DNA of 64,000 nt from JALZMG01 sp963844175 (lineage in GTDB: Bacteria > Actinomycetota > Acidimicrobiia > Acidimicrobiales > Ilumatobacteraceae). This document shows positions 15,256 through 23,493 of this stretch, piece by piece. The stretch covers positions 1 to 64,000 of the forward strand of contig CAWJNE010000019.1 of NCBI GenBank assembly GCA_963844175.1. Direction: 5' to 3'. Below the pieces are notes generated by a model. That model was given only the letters and a program-made list of their open reading frames with translations, had not been told where the DNA came from and made no database searches. A program made the position numbers and the translations under genes. The number at the start of each line of letters is the position of its first letter. Position 1 is the first letter of the stretch.

Positions 15256-16169
15256 GCCCGACGCCAGGGCGTTCGGTGCCCGGCCGGCTGGTGGTGGTCG
15301 GGACCCCGATCGGGAACCTCGGCGATCTGTCGCCGCGGGCGATCGAGGCCCTGGGCGCGGCCACGCTGATCTGCTGCGAGGACACCCGCCGCACCGGCCG
15401 CCTGCTCCAGCACGCCGGTCTGCGCGACCGCCGGTTGGCGATCACCAATGAGCACACCGAGCGGGCGCGGATCGGCGAGGTCCTCGAGGTGCTCGGCGGC
15501 GGCGGCGACGTGGCCCTCGTCACCGACGCCGGCACGCCAGGCATCAGCGACCCCGGCGAGCGGCTCGTGCGGGCCGTCCTCGACGCCGGCCACGACGTCA
15601 CCACCGTCCCCGGACCGACTGCGCTCGTCAGCGCACTCGTCGCCAGCGGGTTGCCCACCGGCCGGTTCGCCTTCGAGGGCTTCCTGCCCCGCAGCGGCCG
15701 CGCTCGCGCCGACCGGCTGGCCGAGCTGGCCGCTGAACGACGCACACTGGTCATCTACGAGGCACCGCACCGCGTGCTGCGCACCCTCGCCGATCTCGCC
15801 ACCGCACTCGGCGCCGAACGCCCGGTCGTCGTGGCTCGCGAGCTGACGAAGCTGCACGAGACGGTGGTGCGCGGGGCGTTGGGCGACGTCGAGCTCGGCA
15901 CGCCACGCGGCGAGTACGTCCTGGTCGTCGGCGGAGCACCCGACCCCGAAGAGGTGCCTGACGACGACGCCATCCGCGCCGCCCTGCGGACCGAGCGGGC
16001 CGCCGGCGCCTCCACCCGTGACGCCGCGTCGGCCGTGTCCCGCCGGCTGGGCGTGCCGCGACGTGTGGCCTATGACCTCGCACTGTCCGACCGGCGCCGG
16101 GCTGCGAACACTACGGTGAGCCCGGCGGATGACGAACGTCCCGAACCCCACCCCGACGGCGACCGTTGA
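15252..16169 (+). CDS. rsmI: 16S rRNA (cytidine(1402)-2'-O)-methyltransferase
   Basis: SAM-dependent tetrapyrrole-methylase-fold enzyme that 2'-O-methylates C1402 in the decoding centre. 305 aa; core of about 275 residues plus a Pro/Asp-rich tail. Diagnostic motifs are VVGTPIGNLGDLSPRA near residue 15, CEDTRRTGRLL, VTDAGTPGISDPG and the EAPHR block. The GTG start overlaps the stop of the DUF192 gene (GTGA), indicating coupled translation. The next gene begins 41 bases before its stop. Confidence 0.93.
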   Translation: MSPTPGRSVPGRLVVVGTPIGNLGDLSPRAIEALGAATLICCEDTRRTGRLLQHAGLRDRRLAITNEHTERARIGEVLEVLGGGGDVALVTDAGTPGISDPGERLVRAVLDAGHDVTTVPGPTALVSALVASGLPTGRFAFEGFLPRSGRARADRLAELAAERRTLVIYEAPHRVLRTLADLATALGAERPVVVARELTKLHETVVRGALGDVELGTPRGEYVLVVGGAPDPEEVPDDDAIRAALRTERAAGASTRDAASAVSRRLGVPRRVAYDLALSDRRRAANTTVSPADDERPEPHPDGDR

Positions 16170-16971
16170 CAGCGGGTTCGTCCCGGAGTACCGACGCATG
16201 GTCGGTGTCGGCCCCAGTGCCGCCTTCTTCGACCTCGACCGCACCCTGATCGCCGGTTCGTCGGCCTTCGTGCTCGGGATGGCTGCCCGGCGGGCCGGGA
16301 TGGTGCCGACCCGGGAGTTCCTGCGCGACGTCGGCGCAGCCGTGCGCTTCAAGCTGCGCGGGTCGACCGACGGCACGACCGACGACGTTCGCGAGCGCAT
16401 CCTCGGCGCCGTGCGGGGGGTGCGCGTCGACGAGCTGGTCGCCCTGAACGCCGAGGTGCTGCCCCGCCTGCTGGGCAAGATCCGCCCCGAGGCCCGCCGC
16501 CTGCTCGACCTCCACCGCCACGCCGGCCGCAACACGTACATCGTGTCGGCGGCGCCGGTCGAGATCGTCGAACCGCTGGCCCACTCCCTCGGCATGACGG
16601 CCGGCATCGGCACGCGCAGCAAGATCGTCGACGGGGTGTACGACGGACAGCTCGCCGGCCCGCTGGTCTACGGCGCCGGCAAGGTGACGGCGATGGAGGA
16701 GATCGCCCGCTGGGACGGGCTCGACCTCGCCCAGTGCTACGCCTACAGCGACTCGGCCAGCGACCTCCCGATGCTGCAGGCCGTCGGCCACCCGGTCGCC
16801 GTCAATCCGGACGGCCGGCTCGGACGCCACGCTCGCGACCACGCGTGGCCCGTGGTGCACTTCAGCCAGCGCACGAAGTCGGTGATCCGCCGCTCGTTCA
16901 CGGCCGCCGGGGCCACCGCTGTCGCCGGCGCCTCATTCGCCGTGGGCACCCGCTACGGCCGCGCCCACTGA
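16129..16971 (+). CDS. HAD-IB family phosphatase (SerB-like)
   Basis: 280-aa haloacid-dehalogenase hydrolase. Motif I is FFDLDRTLI with both catalytic Asp residues, motif II is the Ser in IVSAAP, and motif III/IV is YSDSASDLPM. Family members hydrolyse phosphoserine or lipid phosphates and some are fused to acyltransferases. A hydrophobic stretch near the end (FTAAGATAVAGASFAVG) may anchor it. Start ATG 16129 overlaps rsmI by 41 bases; TACGGT at 16112 supports a promoter just before it. ATG 16198, preceded by GGAG, is a real alternative that removes 23 poorly conserved residues. Confidence 0.82.
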   Translation: MTNVPNPTPTATVDSGFVPEYRRMVGVGPSAAFFDLDRTLIAGSSAFVLGMAARRAGMVPTREFLRDVGAAVRFKLRGSTDGTTDDVRERILGAVRGVRVDELVALNAEVLPRLLGKIRPEARRLLDLHRHAGRNTYIVSAAPVEIVEPLAHSLGMTAGIGTRSKIVDGVYDGQLAGPLVYGAGKVTAMEEIARWDGLDLAQCYAYSDSASDLPMLQAVGHPVAVNPDGRLGRHARDHAWPVVHFSQRTKSVIRRSFTAAGATAVAGASFAVGTRYGRAH

Positions 16972-16978
16972 TCCGCAG

Positions 16979-17782
16979 ATGAGCGAGCGAGTCTTCGAGC
17001 AAGCGAATCATCAAGCACGGTCGGGGTGGTTCGACTCCCACTGCCACCTCCCGGCGGAGGACGCCGACGCGCTCGTCGGCGCCGCCGCCGATGCCGGTGT
17101 CACGGCGATGGTCACGATCGGCTGCGACCGCGCCACGTCCCTCGAGGCGTTGGCTGTCGCCCGGCGCATCCCCGCAGTGCGTGCCACCGTCGGCCTGCAC
17201 CCGCACGAGGCCCGCCACGGCGTCGACACGATCGCCGACCTGTTCGCCGCCGCGGAGGACGGATCGATCGGCCCGATCGCCGTCGGGGAGTGCGGCCTCG
17301 ACTACCACTACGACCACTCGCCGCGCGCCGACCAGCGAACGGCGTTCGCCGCTCAGATCGAGTTGGCCCACGAGCTCGGGCTGCCGCTGGTCATCCACAC
17401 CAGGGAGGCGTGGGTCGACACGTTCGACGTCCTCGACGCCGGAGGCGTCCCGGCCCGCACCATCTTCCACTGCTTCACCGGCGGGCCGGACGAGGCCTCG
17501 GCGTGCCTGGAGCGCGGGGCGTACCTCAGCTTCTCGGGCATCGTGACCTTCAAGGCGGCCGCCGACGTGCAGGCGGCGGCCGCAGCCACACCGCTCGACC
17601 GGGTGCTCGTGGAGACCGACAGCCCGTACCTGGCCCCTGTGCCGCATCGGGGCCGGCGGAACCAGCCGGCGTTCGTCCCCTTCGTCGGCGCCCGCCTCGC
17701 CGAGCTCCTCGGCGTCGACCCGGCCGCGGTGCGCGACGCGACGGCCACCAACGCCCGCGCCGCGTTCGGCCTGCCGCTCTAG
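16979..17782 (+). CDS. tatD: TatD-family metal-dependent hydrolase
   Basis: 267-aa TIM-barrel DNase/hydrolase. Metal ligands are visible: SHCHLP at the N-terminus, the Glu in GECGLDYHY, the His in VIHTREA, the His in HCFTG and the Asp in ETDSPYL. TatD homologues act as 3'-5' exonucleases in DNA repair and turnover. The first residues, MSERVFEQANHQ, come from a dispersed 33-bp repeat (see 14834) and are not TatD-like; normal homologues begin almost at WFDSHCHL. The repeat may have supplied a new start codon, or the true start may be a non-ATG codon nearer WFD. Confidence 0.9.
   Translation: MSERVFEQANHQARSGWFDSHCHLPAEDADALVGAAADAGVTAMVTIGCDRATSLEALAVARRIPAVRATVGLHPHEARHGVDTIADLFAAAEDGSIGPIAVGECGLDYHYDHSPRADQRTAFAAQIELAHELGLPLVIHTREAWVDTFDVLDAGGVPARTIFHCFTGGPDEASACLERGAYLSFSGIVTFKAAADVQAAAAATPLDRVLVETDSPYLAPVPHRGRRNQPAFVPFVGARLAELLGVDPAAVRDATATNARAAFGLPL
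16980..17012. repeat. 33-bp dispersed repeat, copy 2, within the tatD start
   Basis: Thirty of 33 bases match 14834-14866. This copy covers the start region of tatD and encodes its non-homologous N-terminus. Confidence 0.7.
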
Positions 17783-17793
17783 CGTGACGCGGG

Positions 17794-20655
17794 ATGGAGG
17801 GAGGGCAACGGCTGCTCGTCGACGTGCTCGGCCCGGTGCGCCTGCGGACCGCCGACGGGCGCGACGTCACCCCCGACGGTGACCTGCAGCGCCGGTTGCT
17901 CGCGCTGCTCGTCCTGCGGCGCGGCGAGCACGTCAGCGCCGACCGGGCCGTCGACGCGCTGTGGCCGGACCGCCGCCCGCGTGACCCCTTGGCGGCGCTG
18001 CAGACCCACGTGTTCCGGCTCCGCCGGGCGCTCCCCGACGGGGCGCTGACATCGTCGGACCACGGGTACTGGCTGGATCCGGCCGCCGTCGACGTCGACG
18101 CCGACCGCGTGGCGGCGGCGGTGACCGACGCCGCCGGCCGACGCGCCGCCGATCCCGACGGGGCCGCCGGCGACCTGGACGAGGCCATGGCGGCATGGCG
18201 CGGCTCGCCCTATCCGGAGCTGGTCGACGACGACGAGGGGCGCATGGAGGCCGACCGGCTCGACGACCTGCGGGTCCGGGTTGTCGAGGAGCGTGCCGAA
18301 GCCCTGCTGGCGGTCGGCCGCGCCGACCGGGCGCTGCGTGACCTGACGACGCTCGTCGACGAACACCCGCTGCGCGAGCGGCCCCACGACCTGCTGATGG
18401 CGGCGCTCGCCGCGACCGGCCGGACGGTCGACGCGCTGCGCGTGTACGACGACTTCCGCCGGCGTCTCGGCGACGACCTCGGCATCGAGCCGTCGCCAGT
18501 CCTCGCCGCCCGCCACGCCGCCCTGCTCGGCGGCTCGACGGCCCCCGGTCCCGGCCTGCGCCACCGGCTGCCGGTGCCGATCACCTCGCTGATCGGTCGC
18601 GACCGGCTCCTCCTCGATGCCGTGGCGATGACCGAGGCCCACCGGCTGATCACCATGCTCGGCCCCGGCGGGGTCGGCAAGACCCGACTCCTCGTCGAGG
18701 TCGGCAACCGCTTGCGAACGCAGCGCCCCGACCGGCCCGTCGTGCTGGCCGAGCTGGCCACGGCATCACCGAGCACGGCGGTCGACGACGTCGCATCGAC
18801 GTTGGGCGTCGAGCGCCGCGACGGCACGGCGACCGAGGATCGCCTGGCGACCATCGTCGGCACGAGCGAGGTCGTCGTGCTGCTGGACAACTGCGAGCAC
18901 GTCCTGGAGCCGATCGCCGAGCTGGTCGAACAGCTGCTCGCCCGTTGTCCCGGCCTCGTCGTCGTGGCCACCACGCGGGAGCGGCTGCGCGTCGCCGGCG
19001 AGCAGCTGTGCCCCGTCCCCCCGTTGCCGATCCTGGAGCACGGCGGACCGGCCGACGAGCTCTTCGTGGAACGAGCCCGCGCCGTGCGAACCGGCTACGC
19101 GCCCGACGCCGCCGACGCAGCGCGGATCAGCGAGATCGTGCGCCGGCTCGACGGGTTGCCACTGGCCATCGAGCTGGCCGCCGCCCGGCTGCACACGATG
19201 GACGTGGCCGACGTCGCGCACGGTCTCGATCGCCGGTTCCGGCTGCTGGCTGCCGGGAGCCGCACGGTGGCCCGGCACCGCTCGCTCGGAGCGGCCGTCG
19301 AATGGTCCTACGCGCTCCTCTCGGGCGAGCTGCAGGGGGTCTTCACGGCCGCTTCGACGTTCGTCGGCCCGTTCGACGTGGTCAGCGCGGCGGCCGTGGC
19401 GGCAGTCGACGAGTCGACCGCCGCAGATGCGCTCGACGCGCTGACGGAACGGTCGCTGGTGGTGCGCGCCCCCGGCGGCCGGTACGCGCTGCTGGAGACG
19501 CTGCGGGCGTTCGGGCTGGAACGACTGGCCGCCGAAGGGCGCGACGAGCTCGTGCGCCGGCGCCATGCCAGGTACTGGACCGCCTGGGCGCGCTCGGCCG
19601 CCGCCGGCCTGGTGCGGTCGGGCACCACGGGCCTGTTCGAGATCGACGCCAACCTGGCCGACCTGTCCGCCGCCTTCGGCTGGCTGGTGGAGCAGGGCGA
19701 CGGCGTCGCCGCGGCGGAGCTGCTGGAGGGGGTGCACGACTTCGCCTACCTGCGGCTGCGCCCGGACGTGCTGGCCTGGGCCGACCGGGCGATCGCCGTC
19801 GACGAGGACGCGCCGCACGTGACGGCGCTGCTGTCGATGAGCTCCACCAGCCGATGGCTGCAGGGTGACGTCGCCGGGATGGCCGAACGGCTGGAGCAGG
19901 CACTCGACCACCACCGGCGCCGCGGCGGTGAGCTCCCGCACGTCGTGGCGCAGAGCCTGGGGGACCACGCGCTGTTCGACGGGCGGCTCGACGAGGCGCA
20001 GCGGTGGTACGAGCAGGCCCGCGACTCGGCGGTCGAGGATCCGGCCGCGTCGCTCCTGGCCCAGGGCACGATCGTTCTGGCCCGCACCTACGCCGGCGAC
20101 CCCACCGCCGTCGAGACGGCGGCGACGCTGTTGGCGACCGTCGCCGACCTCGTCACGCCGTCGGCCGCCATGAGCTGGTACTGCGCCGGCGAGGCCGTCC
20201 TCACCGTCGATCCCGTCGTCGCCCGGCAGCGGCTGGCGCGCGCCGTTGAGATCGCCGAGGCCACGGGGACGCCGTTCGTGGCCGGCATCGCCGGCACCTC
20301 GCTGGCGTCGCTCGAGGCCCGGCGTGGCGACCCGTACGTCGCCGCCCAGCACTACCGCCGTCTCCTCGACCACTGGCGCCGGGCCGGGGTGTGGTCGACG
20401 CAGTGGACGATGTTGCGTGCGGTCGCCGGACTGCTGTTCCGGCTCGGCCGGTACCGCGACGCCGCGGTGCTCACCGCCGCCGTCACGTCGACGACGTCGG
20501 GGCACCGCGTGTTCGGCGAGGACGAGGTGGCGCTGGCTGCACTGGCCGCTCAGCTGCGCGACGTGCTCGGCGACGCCGCCTACGAAGCGGCGTTCGTCGA
20601 CGGGGCGGCGCTCGACGGCGATGCCGCCGTCGAGCACGCCCGTCGAGCGTTGTGA
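17794..20655 (+). CDS. AfsR/SARP-family transcriptional regulator with NB-ARC-type ATPase and helical repeats
   Basis: 953 aa. Order of parts: winged-helix OmpR-like DNA-binding domain (about 8-90), bacterial transcriptional activation domain (about 97-245, ending at the DDFRRRLGDDLGIEPSP block), STAND ATPase with Walker A GPGGVGKT near residue 290 and Walker B VVLLDNCEH, a GLPLAIELAAARL block, then TPR-like repeats to the C-terminus. Large SARPs of this type activate secondary-metabolism or secretion genes when a ligand or partner engages the ATPase and repeats. The gene converges on an acyl-CoA-dehydrogenase-like gene whose promoter region carries paired heptamers that fit a SARP operator. 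Confidence 0.9.
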   Translation: MEGGQRLLVDVLGPVRLRTADGRDVTPDGDLQRRLLALLVLRRGEHVSADRAVDALWPDRRPRDPLAALQTHVFRLRRALPDGALTSSDHGYWLDPAAVDVDADRVAAAVTDAAGRRAADPDGAAGDLDEAMAAWRGSPYPELVDDDEGRMEADRLDDLRVRVVEERAEALLAVGRADRALRDLTTLVDEHPLRERPHDLLMAALAATGRTVDALRVYDDFRRRLGDDLGIEPSPVLAARHAALLGGSTAPGPGLRHRLPVPITSLIGRDRLLLDAVAMTEAHRLITMLGPGGVGKTRLLVEVGNRLRTQRPDRPVVLAELATASPSTAVDDVASTLGVERRDGTATEDRLATIVGTSEVVVLLDNCEHVLEPIAELVEQLLARCPGLVVVATTRERLRVAGEQLCPVPPLPILEHGGPADELFVERARAVRTGYAPDAADAARISEIVRRLDGLPLAIELAAARLHTMDVADVAHGLDRRFRLLAAGSRTVARHRSLGAAVEWSYALLSGELQGVFTAASTFVGPFDVVSAAAVAAVDESTAADALDALTERSLVVRAPGGRYALLETLRAFGLERLAAEGRDELVRRRHARYWTAWARSAAAGLVRSGTTGLFEIDANLADLSAAFGWLVEQGDGVAAAELLEGVHDFAYLRLRPDVLAWADRAIAVDEDAPHVTALLSMSSTSRWLQGDVAGMAERLEQALDHHRRRGGELPHVVAQSLGDHALFDGRLDEAQRWYEQARDSAVEDPAASLLAQGTIVLARTYAGDPTAVETAATLLATVADLVTPSAAMSWYCAGEAVLTVDPVVARQRLARAVEIAEATGTPFVAGIAGTSLASLEARRGDPYVAAQHYRRLLDHWRRAGVWSTQWTMLRAVAGLLFRLGRYRDAAVLTAAVTSTTSGHRVFGEDEVALAALAAQLRDVLGDAAYEAAFVDGAALDGDAAVEHARRAL

Positions 20656-20673
20656 GACCAACCCAACGTCAGG

Positions 20674-21888
20674 TCACCAGCGGGCGCCCTGCTCGGCGGC
20701 GATGCCGAGTGTGATCTTGCCGATCATCTCGTGGGCGAGGGCGTCGTTGCCGGGGTGGAACCCGCCGCAGCGGACGTCCCGGTAGAGGCGCTCCAGCTCG
20801 TTGCCCTTGAACATGCCGCCGCCGCCGGACACGTCGAGCGCGATGTCGACGACGCGCTTGGCTGCCTCGACGGCCCGCCACTTCATGGCGAACAGCTTGG
20901 AGCCCCACTCCACGCCGTGGTCGACGCCGGCCAGCCAGTCGTCGGCGAACCGGTCGACCACTGCCACGGCGGCGTCGAGCTCGAGGTACATCTCGGCGAT
21001 CTGGTGTTGGACCATCGGGTGGTAGGCGTAGGCGCCGCGCTCGATGGCAATCGACCGCTTGCGCTTCGCCGACGCGACGGCCAACTCCAGCGCCCGCTGG
21101 GCGATGCCGACGTACACGTTGGCGATCCCGGTGAGGGCCCAGAAGTTCATCGCCGCCAGGAACAGATCCTGGTCGTCACCGGCCGGCACGACGCGCCCGA
21201 CGCGCGAGTCCGGCACGAACACGCCGTCGAGCACGGTGTCGTGGCTCTGGCTGGCCCGCATCCCGAGCGTGTCCCAGGTCTCGACGACGGTCACGCCGGG
21301 GCTCGAGCGCTCGACGAAGGCGTGCACGATCTGCGGTCCGCCGGGAGCATCGGCGTCGACGGCATGGGCGCCGAGCCAGTTCCAGACGGGCCCGTTGGAG
21401 CCGAACTGCTTGCGCCCGTCGAGGCGGTACCCACCCTCGACACGCGTCGCCGCGCAGGTGGAGAGCACCACCGGCAGGTCGTTGCCGGCCTCGGCGTGGC
21501 CGGCGGCGAAGATCTCGCCGGCCGCAGCCGCCTGGGAGATCCACGTCATCGACGGATCGCCGAAGCGCTCCAGCTCGGCGGCGATGCCGGTCCAGTAGAA
21601 GTGCATCGTCGTGGCCAGCGCCGTCGCCGGCGCGTAGCGGGCAAGGGTGCGCTGGGACGCACCGAACTGGGCGAGGTCGAACCCCCACCCGCCGTGGTGC
21701 ACGGGCACGGCGGCGGCCAGGTAGCCGATCTCGCGCAGGTCGGCGAGGTCCTCGTAGAAGTACGTGTTGGTCCGGTCCAGGGCGTCGGCCCGGGCCCGGA
21801 AGCGCTCCAGCATCGTCGGATCGAGGGCCTCGATGCGCGGGCGGAACGTGGTGTCAGTGGTGGTCGTGGTATCGGTGACGGTGCTCAT
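20674..21888 (-). CDS. Acyl-CoA dehydrogenase-fold flavoprotein
   Basis: 404 aa with the acyl-CoA dehydrogenase three-part fold: helical N-terminus, central beta domain (GHAEAGNDLPV, the GRKQFGSNG strand), and C-terminal helices with SGGGGMFKGNELERLYRDVR. In true dehydrogenases a Glu-containing loop such as YEGT follows this last block; here the sequence is CGGFHPGNDALAHE, which resembles fold relatives that act as flavin monooxygenases. The substrate is unknown. ATG 21888 (MSTVTDTT) is preferred because the longer form would run into the promoter repeats. It is divergent from the beta-helix protein. Confidence 0.8.
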   Translation of the reverse strand: MSTVTDTTTTTDTTFRPRIEALDPTMLERFRARADALDRTNTYFYEDLADLREIGYLAAAVPVHHGGWGFDLAQFGASQRTLARYAPATALATTMHFYWTGIAAELERFGDPSMTWISQAAAAGEIFAAGHAEAGNDLPVVLSTCAATRVEGGYRLDGRKQFGSNGPVWNWLGAHAVDADAPGGPQIVHAFVERSSPGVTVVETWDTLGMRASQSHDTVLDGVFVPDSRVGRVVPAGDDQDLFLAAMNFWALTGIANVYVGIAQRALELAVASAKRKRSIAIERGAYAYHPMVQHQIAEMYLELDAAVAVVDRFADDWLAGVDHGVEWGSKLFAMKWRAVEAAKRVVDIALDVSGGGGMFKGNELERLYRDVRCGGFHPGNDALAHEMIGKITLGIAAEQGARW

Positions 21889-21922
21889 GGCGACGACCGT
21901 GCGGTTCGTCGCTCGCGTGGCG

Positions 21923-21970
21923 CTCACATCCGCTCACACCACACGCAAGTAGGTGTGACGCAGGTGTGAG
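21923..21970. promoter_or_regulatory. SARP-like operator: two inverted pairs of GGTGTGA-type heptamers
   Basis: Two direct GGTGTGA heptamers start at 21952 and 21963 (11-base period, four-base spacer). On the other strand a matching pair, TCACATC at 21924 and TCACACC at 21934, repeats with a 10-base period. Heptamer direct repeats separated by four bases are the known binding signature of SARP regulators. The site lies between divergent genes, and a SARP is encoded just beyond one of them. Autogenous or neighbour control is inferred. Confidence 0.55.
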
Positions 21971-21993
21971 CGGCGCCGCCGACGGTCGTCGCC

Positions 21994-22839
21994 ATGAACA
22001 CCCATCAGCATCCCCACCGAACCACCGTCCGCCGGCGCCGCATCGACGCCGGCCTGGCCCTCGCCGGGATCGGCGCCACGGTCGCCATCGCCACCGTTCC
22101 TGCGTCGCAGGCGTCGGCGGCATCGTCGCCCATCAGCTGTGGAACGATCGTCACGACGGACGTACGCCTCGACGCCGACCTCGTCGACTGCCAGGGCTCC
22201 GGCCTGATCGTCGGCGCGCCCGGGATCACCATCGACCTCGGTGGCCACACCGTCGACGGGACGGGCACGGGCGTCGGGATCGACAACCAGGCGAGCTTCG
22301 ACGACGTCGAGATCAGGAGCGGCACCGTCACCGACTTCACGCTCGGCGTCGTGCTGTTCGACGCTGCCGGCAACCGGGTCGAGCGGGTCACCGCGGCTCG
22401 CAACGCCGTCGGCTTCGACGTCCACCGAACCGTGGGCGCCGAGCTGGAGCGCGTCGTCGCCCACAGCAACGCTGGCACGGGCATCTCGGTCGGCTTCGCC
22501 GAGGCCACCGTCGTGCGGCGGGCGACGGTCACGGGCAACGGCCAGGGCGGCATCGTCGACCGCTCGTCGTTCGGCAGCCGCTACGAGCGCAACTTCGTCT
22601 CGGGCAACGCCTTCGGCATGGAGATCGCCCAGACCGATCGGGCCGAGGTCGATCGCAACGAGGTCAGCACCAACGACGGCGACGGCATCCGGATCGGGTT
22701 CTGGGCGACGGGCGTGAACGTCGACCGCAACAGCACCCACGGCAACGCCGGCGCCGGGCTCGTGATCGAGGAGCCGGGCAACACGGTGTCCCGCCACCAG
22801 TCCTCCGGAAACGGGGGCGGTGACGTCGTCCTCCTCTGA
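21994..22839 (+). CDS. Secreted right-handed parallel beta-helix protein
   Basis: 281 aa. The signal peptide has a basic RRRR followed by a hydrophobic stretch ending SQASAAS. The body is built of short repeating units such as GHTVDGTGTGVGIDN, VERVTAARNAVGFDV and VDRNEVSTNDGDGIRI, the pattern of NosD/pectate-lyase-like beta helices. Such proteins bind or cut polysaccharides at the cell surface; no catalytic residues can be assigned. Its stop codon forms the first bases of the 88-bp repeat array. The promoter probably contains the paired heptamers upstream. Confidence 0.75.
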   Translation: MNTHQHPHRTTVRRRRIDAGLALAGIGATVAIATVPASQASAASSPISCGTIVTTDVRLDADLVDCQGSGLIVGAPGITIDLGGHTVDGTGTGVGIDNQASFDDVEIRSGTVTDFTLGVVLFDAAGNRVERVTAARNAVGFDVHRTVGAELERVVAHSNAGTGISVGFAEATVVRRATVTGNGQGGIVDRSSFGSRYERNFVSGNAFGMEIAQTDRAEVDRNEVSTNDGDGIRIGFWATGVNVDRNSTHGNAGAGLVIEEPGNTVSRHQSSGNGGGDVVLL

Positions 22840-23330
22840 TGGCTCGCTTCGCTCGCGGGGCCGGACAAGGCCGGCCTGACCATGCGTCGTCGCTGCGGTC
22901 GGGGGCCAAAGCGCGCACGTCCTCTGATGGCTCGCTTCGCTCGCGGGGCCGGACAAGGCCGGCCTGACCATGCGTCGTCGCTGCGGTCGGGGGCCAAAGC
23001 GCGCACGTCCTCTGATGGCTCGCTTCGCTCGCGGGGCCGGACAAGGCCGGCCTGACCATGCGTCGTCGCTGCGGTCGGGGGCCAAAGCGCGCACGTCCTC
23101 TGATGGCTCGCTTCGCTCGCGGGGCCGGACAAGGCCGGCCTGACCATGCGTCGTCGCTGCGGTCGGGGGCCAAAGCGCGCACGTCCTCTGATGGCTCGCT
23201 TCGCTCGCGGGGCCGGACAAGGCCGGCCTGACCATGCGTCGTCGCTGCGGTCGGGGGCCAAAGCGCGCGACGTTGGGGGCCGGCCTGACCATGCGTCGTC
23301 GCTGCGGTCGGGGCCAAGCGCACGTCTGCG
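22837..23330. repeat. Tandem array of five 88-bp units plus a degenerate sixth
   Basis: Units start at 22837, 22925, 23013, 23101 and 23189 with an exact 88-base period and are almost identical. The fifth changes near 23270 and a shortened sixth follows to about 23330. Each unit contains GGCCGG and CCGGCC arms that can pair around a six-base loop. About 90% identical units lie inverted at 25726-25905, and shorter pieces near 48935 and 50210. The array has no spacer sequences, so it is not CRISPR. Long antisense reading frames through it with RERSEPSE-like peptides are artefacts of the repeat. Confidence 0.95.
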
Positions 23331-23339
23331 GTGGCCAGC

Positions 23340-23373
23340 GCGGGTGACAGGGTGTCCCCGCGAGGTCACCCGC
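23340..23373. terminator. Hairpin downstream of repeat array
   Basis: Nine-base arms GCGGGTGAC and GTCACCCGC enclose 16 bases, directly before the promoter of the next gene. It may stop transcription leaving the array. Confidence 0.35.
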
Positions 23374-23377
23374 ATGC

Positions 23378-23406
23378 TTGCGTTCCTGTGACGCCGTCCG
23401 TAGCGT
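23378..23406 (+). promoter_or_regulatory. Sigma-70-type promoter
   Basis: TTGCGT at 23378 and TAGCGT at 23401 are separated by exactly 17 bases. The expected transcription start is about 23413, leaving a leader of about 50 bases that contains the palindrome GGTTCGGGAACC (23421-23432) and the ribosome binding site AGGAG. Confidence 0.5.
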
Positions 23407-23493
23407 TTCCGTCGCACACAGGTTCGGGAACCTCTCATCCCGGCCCCGAACAGGAGCGGGACCCTGCGATTCGAACGAGCTGACGGCTGGCGA

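Noticed and set aside
22837..23330. CRISPR array
   Set aside because: Units are contiguous and identical with no unique spacers, and no cas genes are present. The Cas4-like nuclease at 61789 stands alone 38 kb away.
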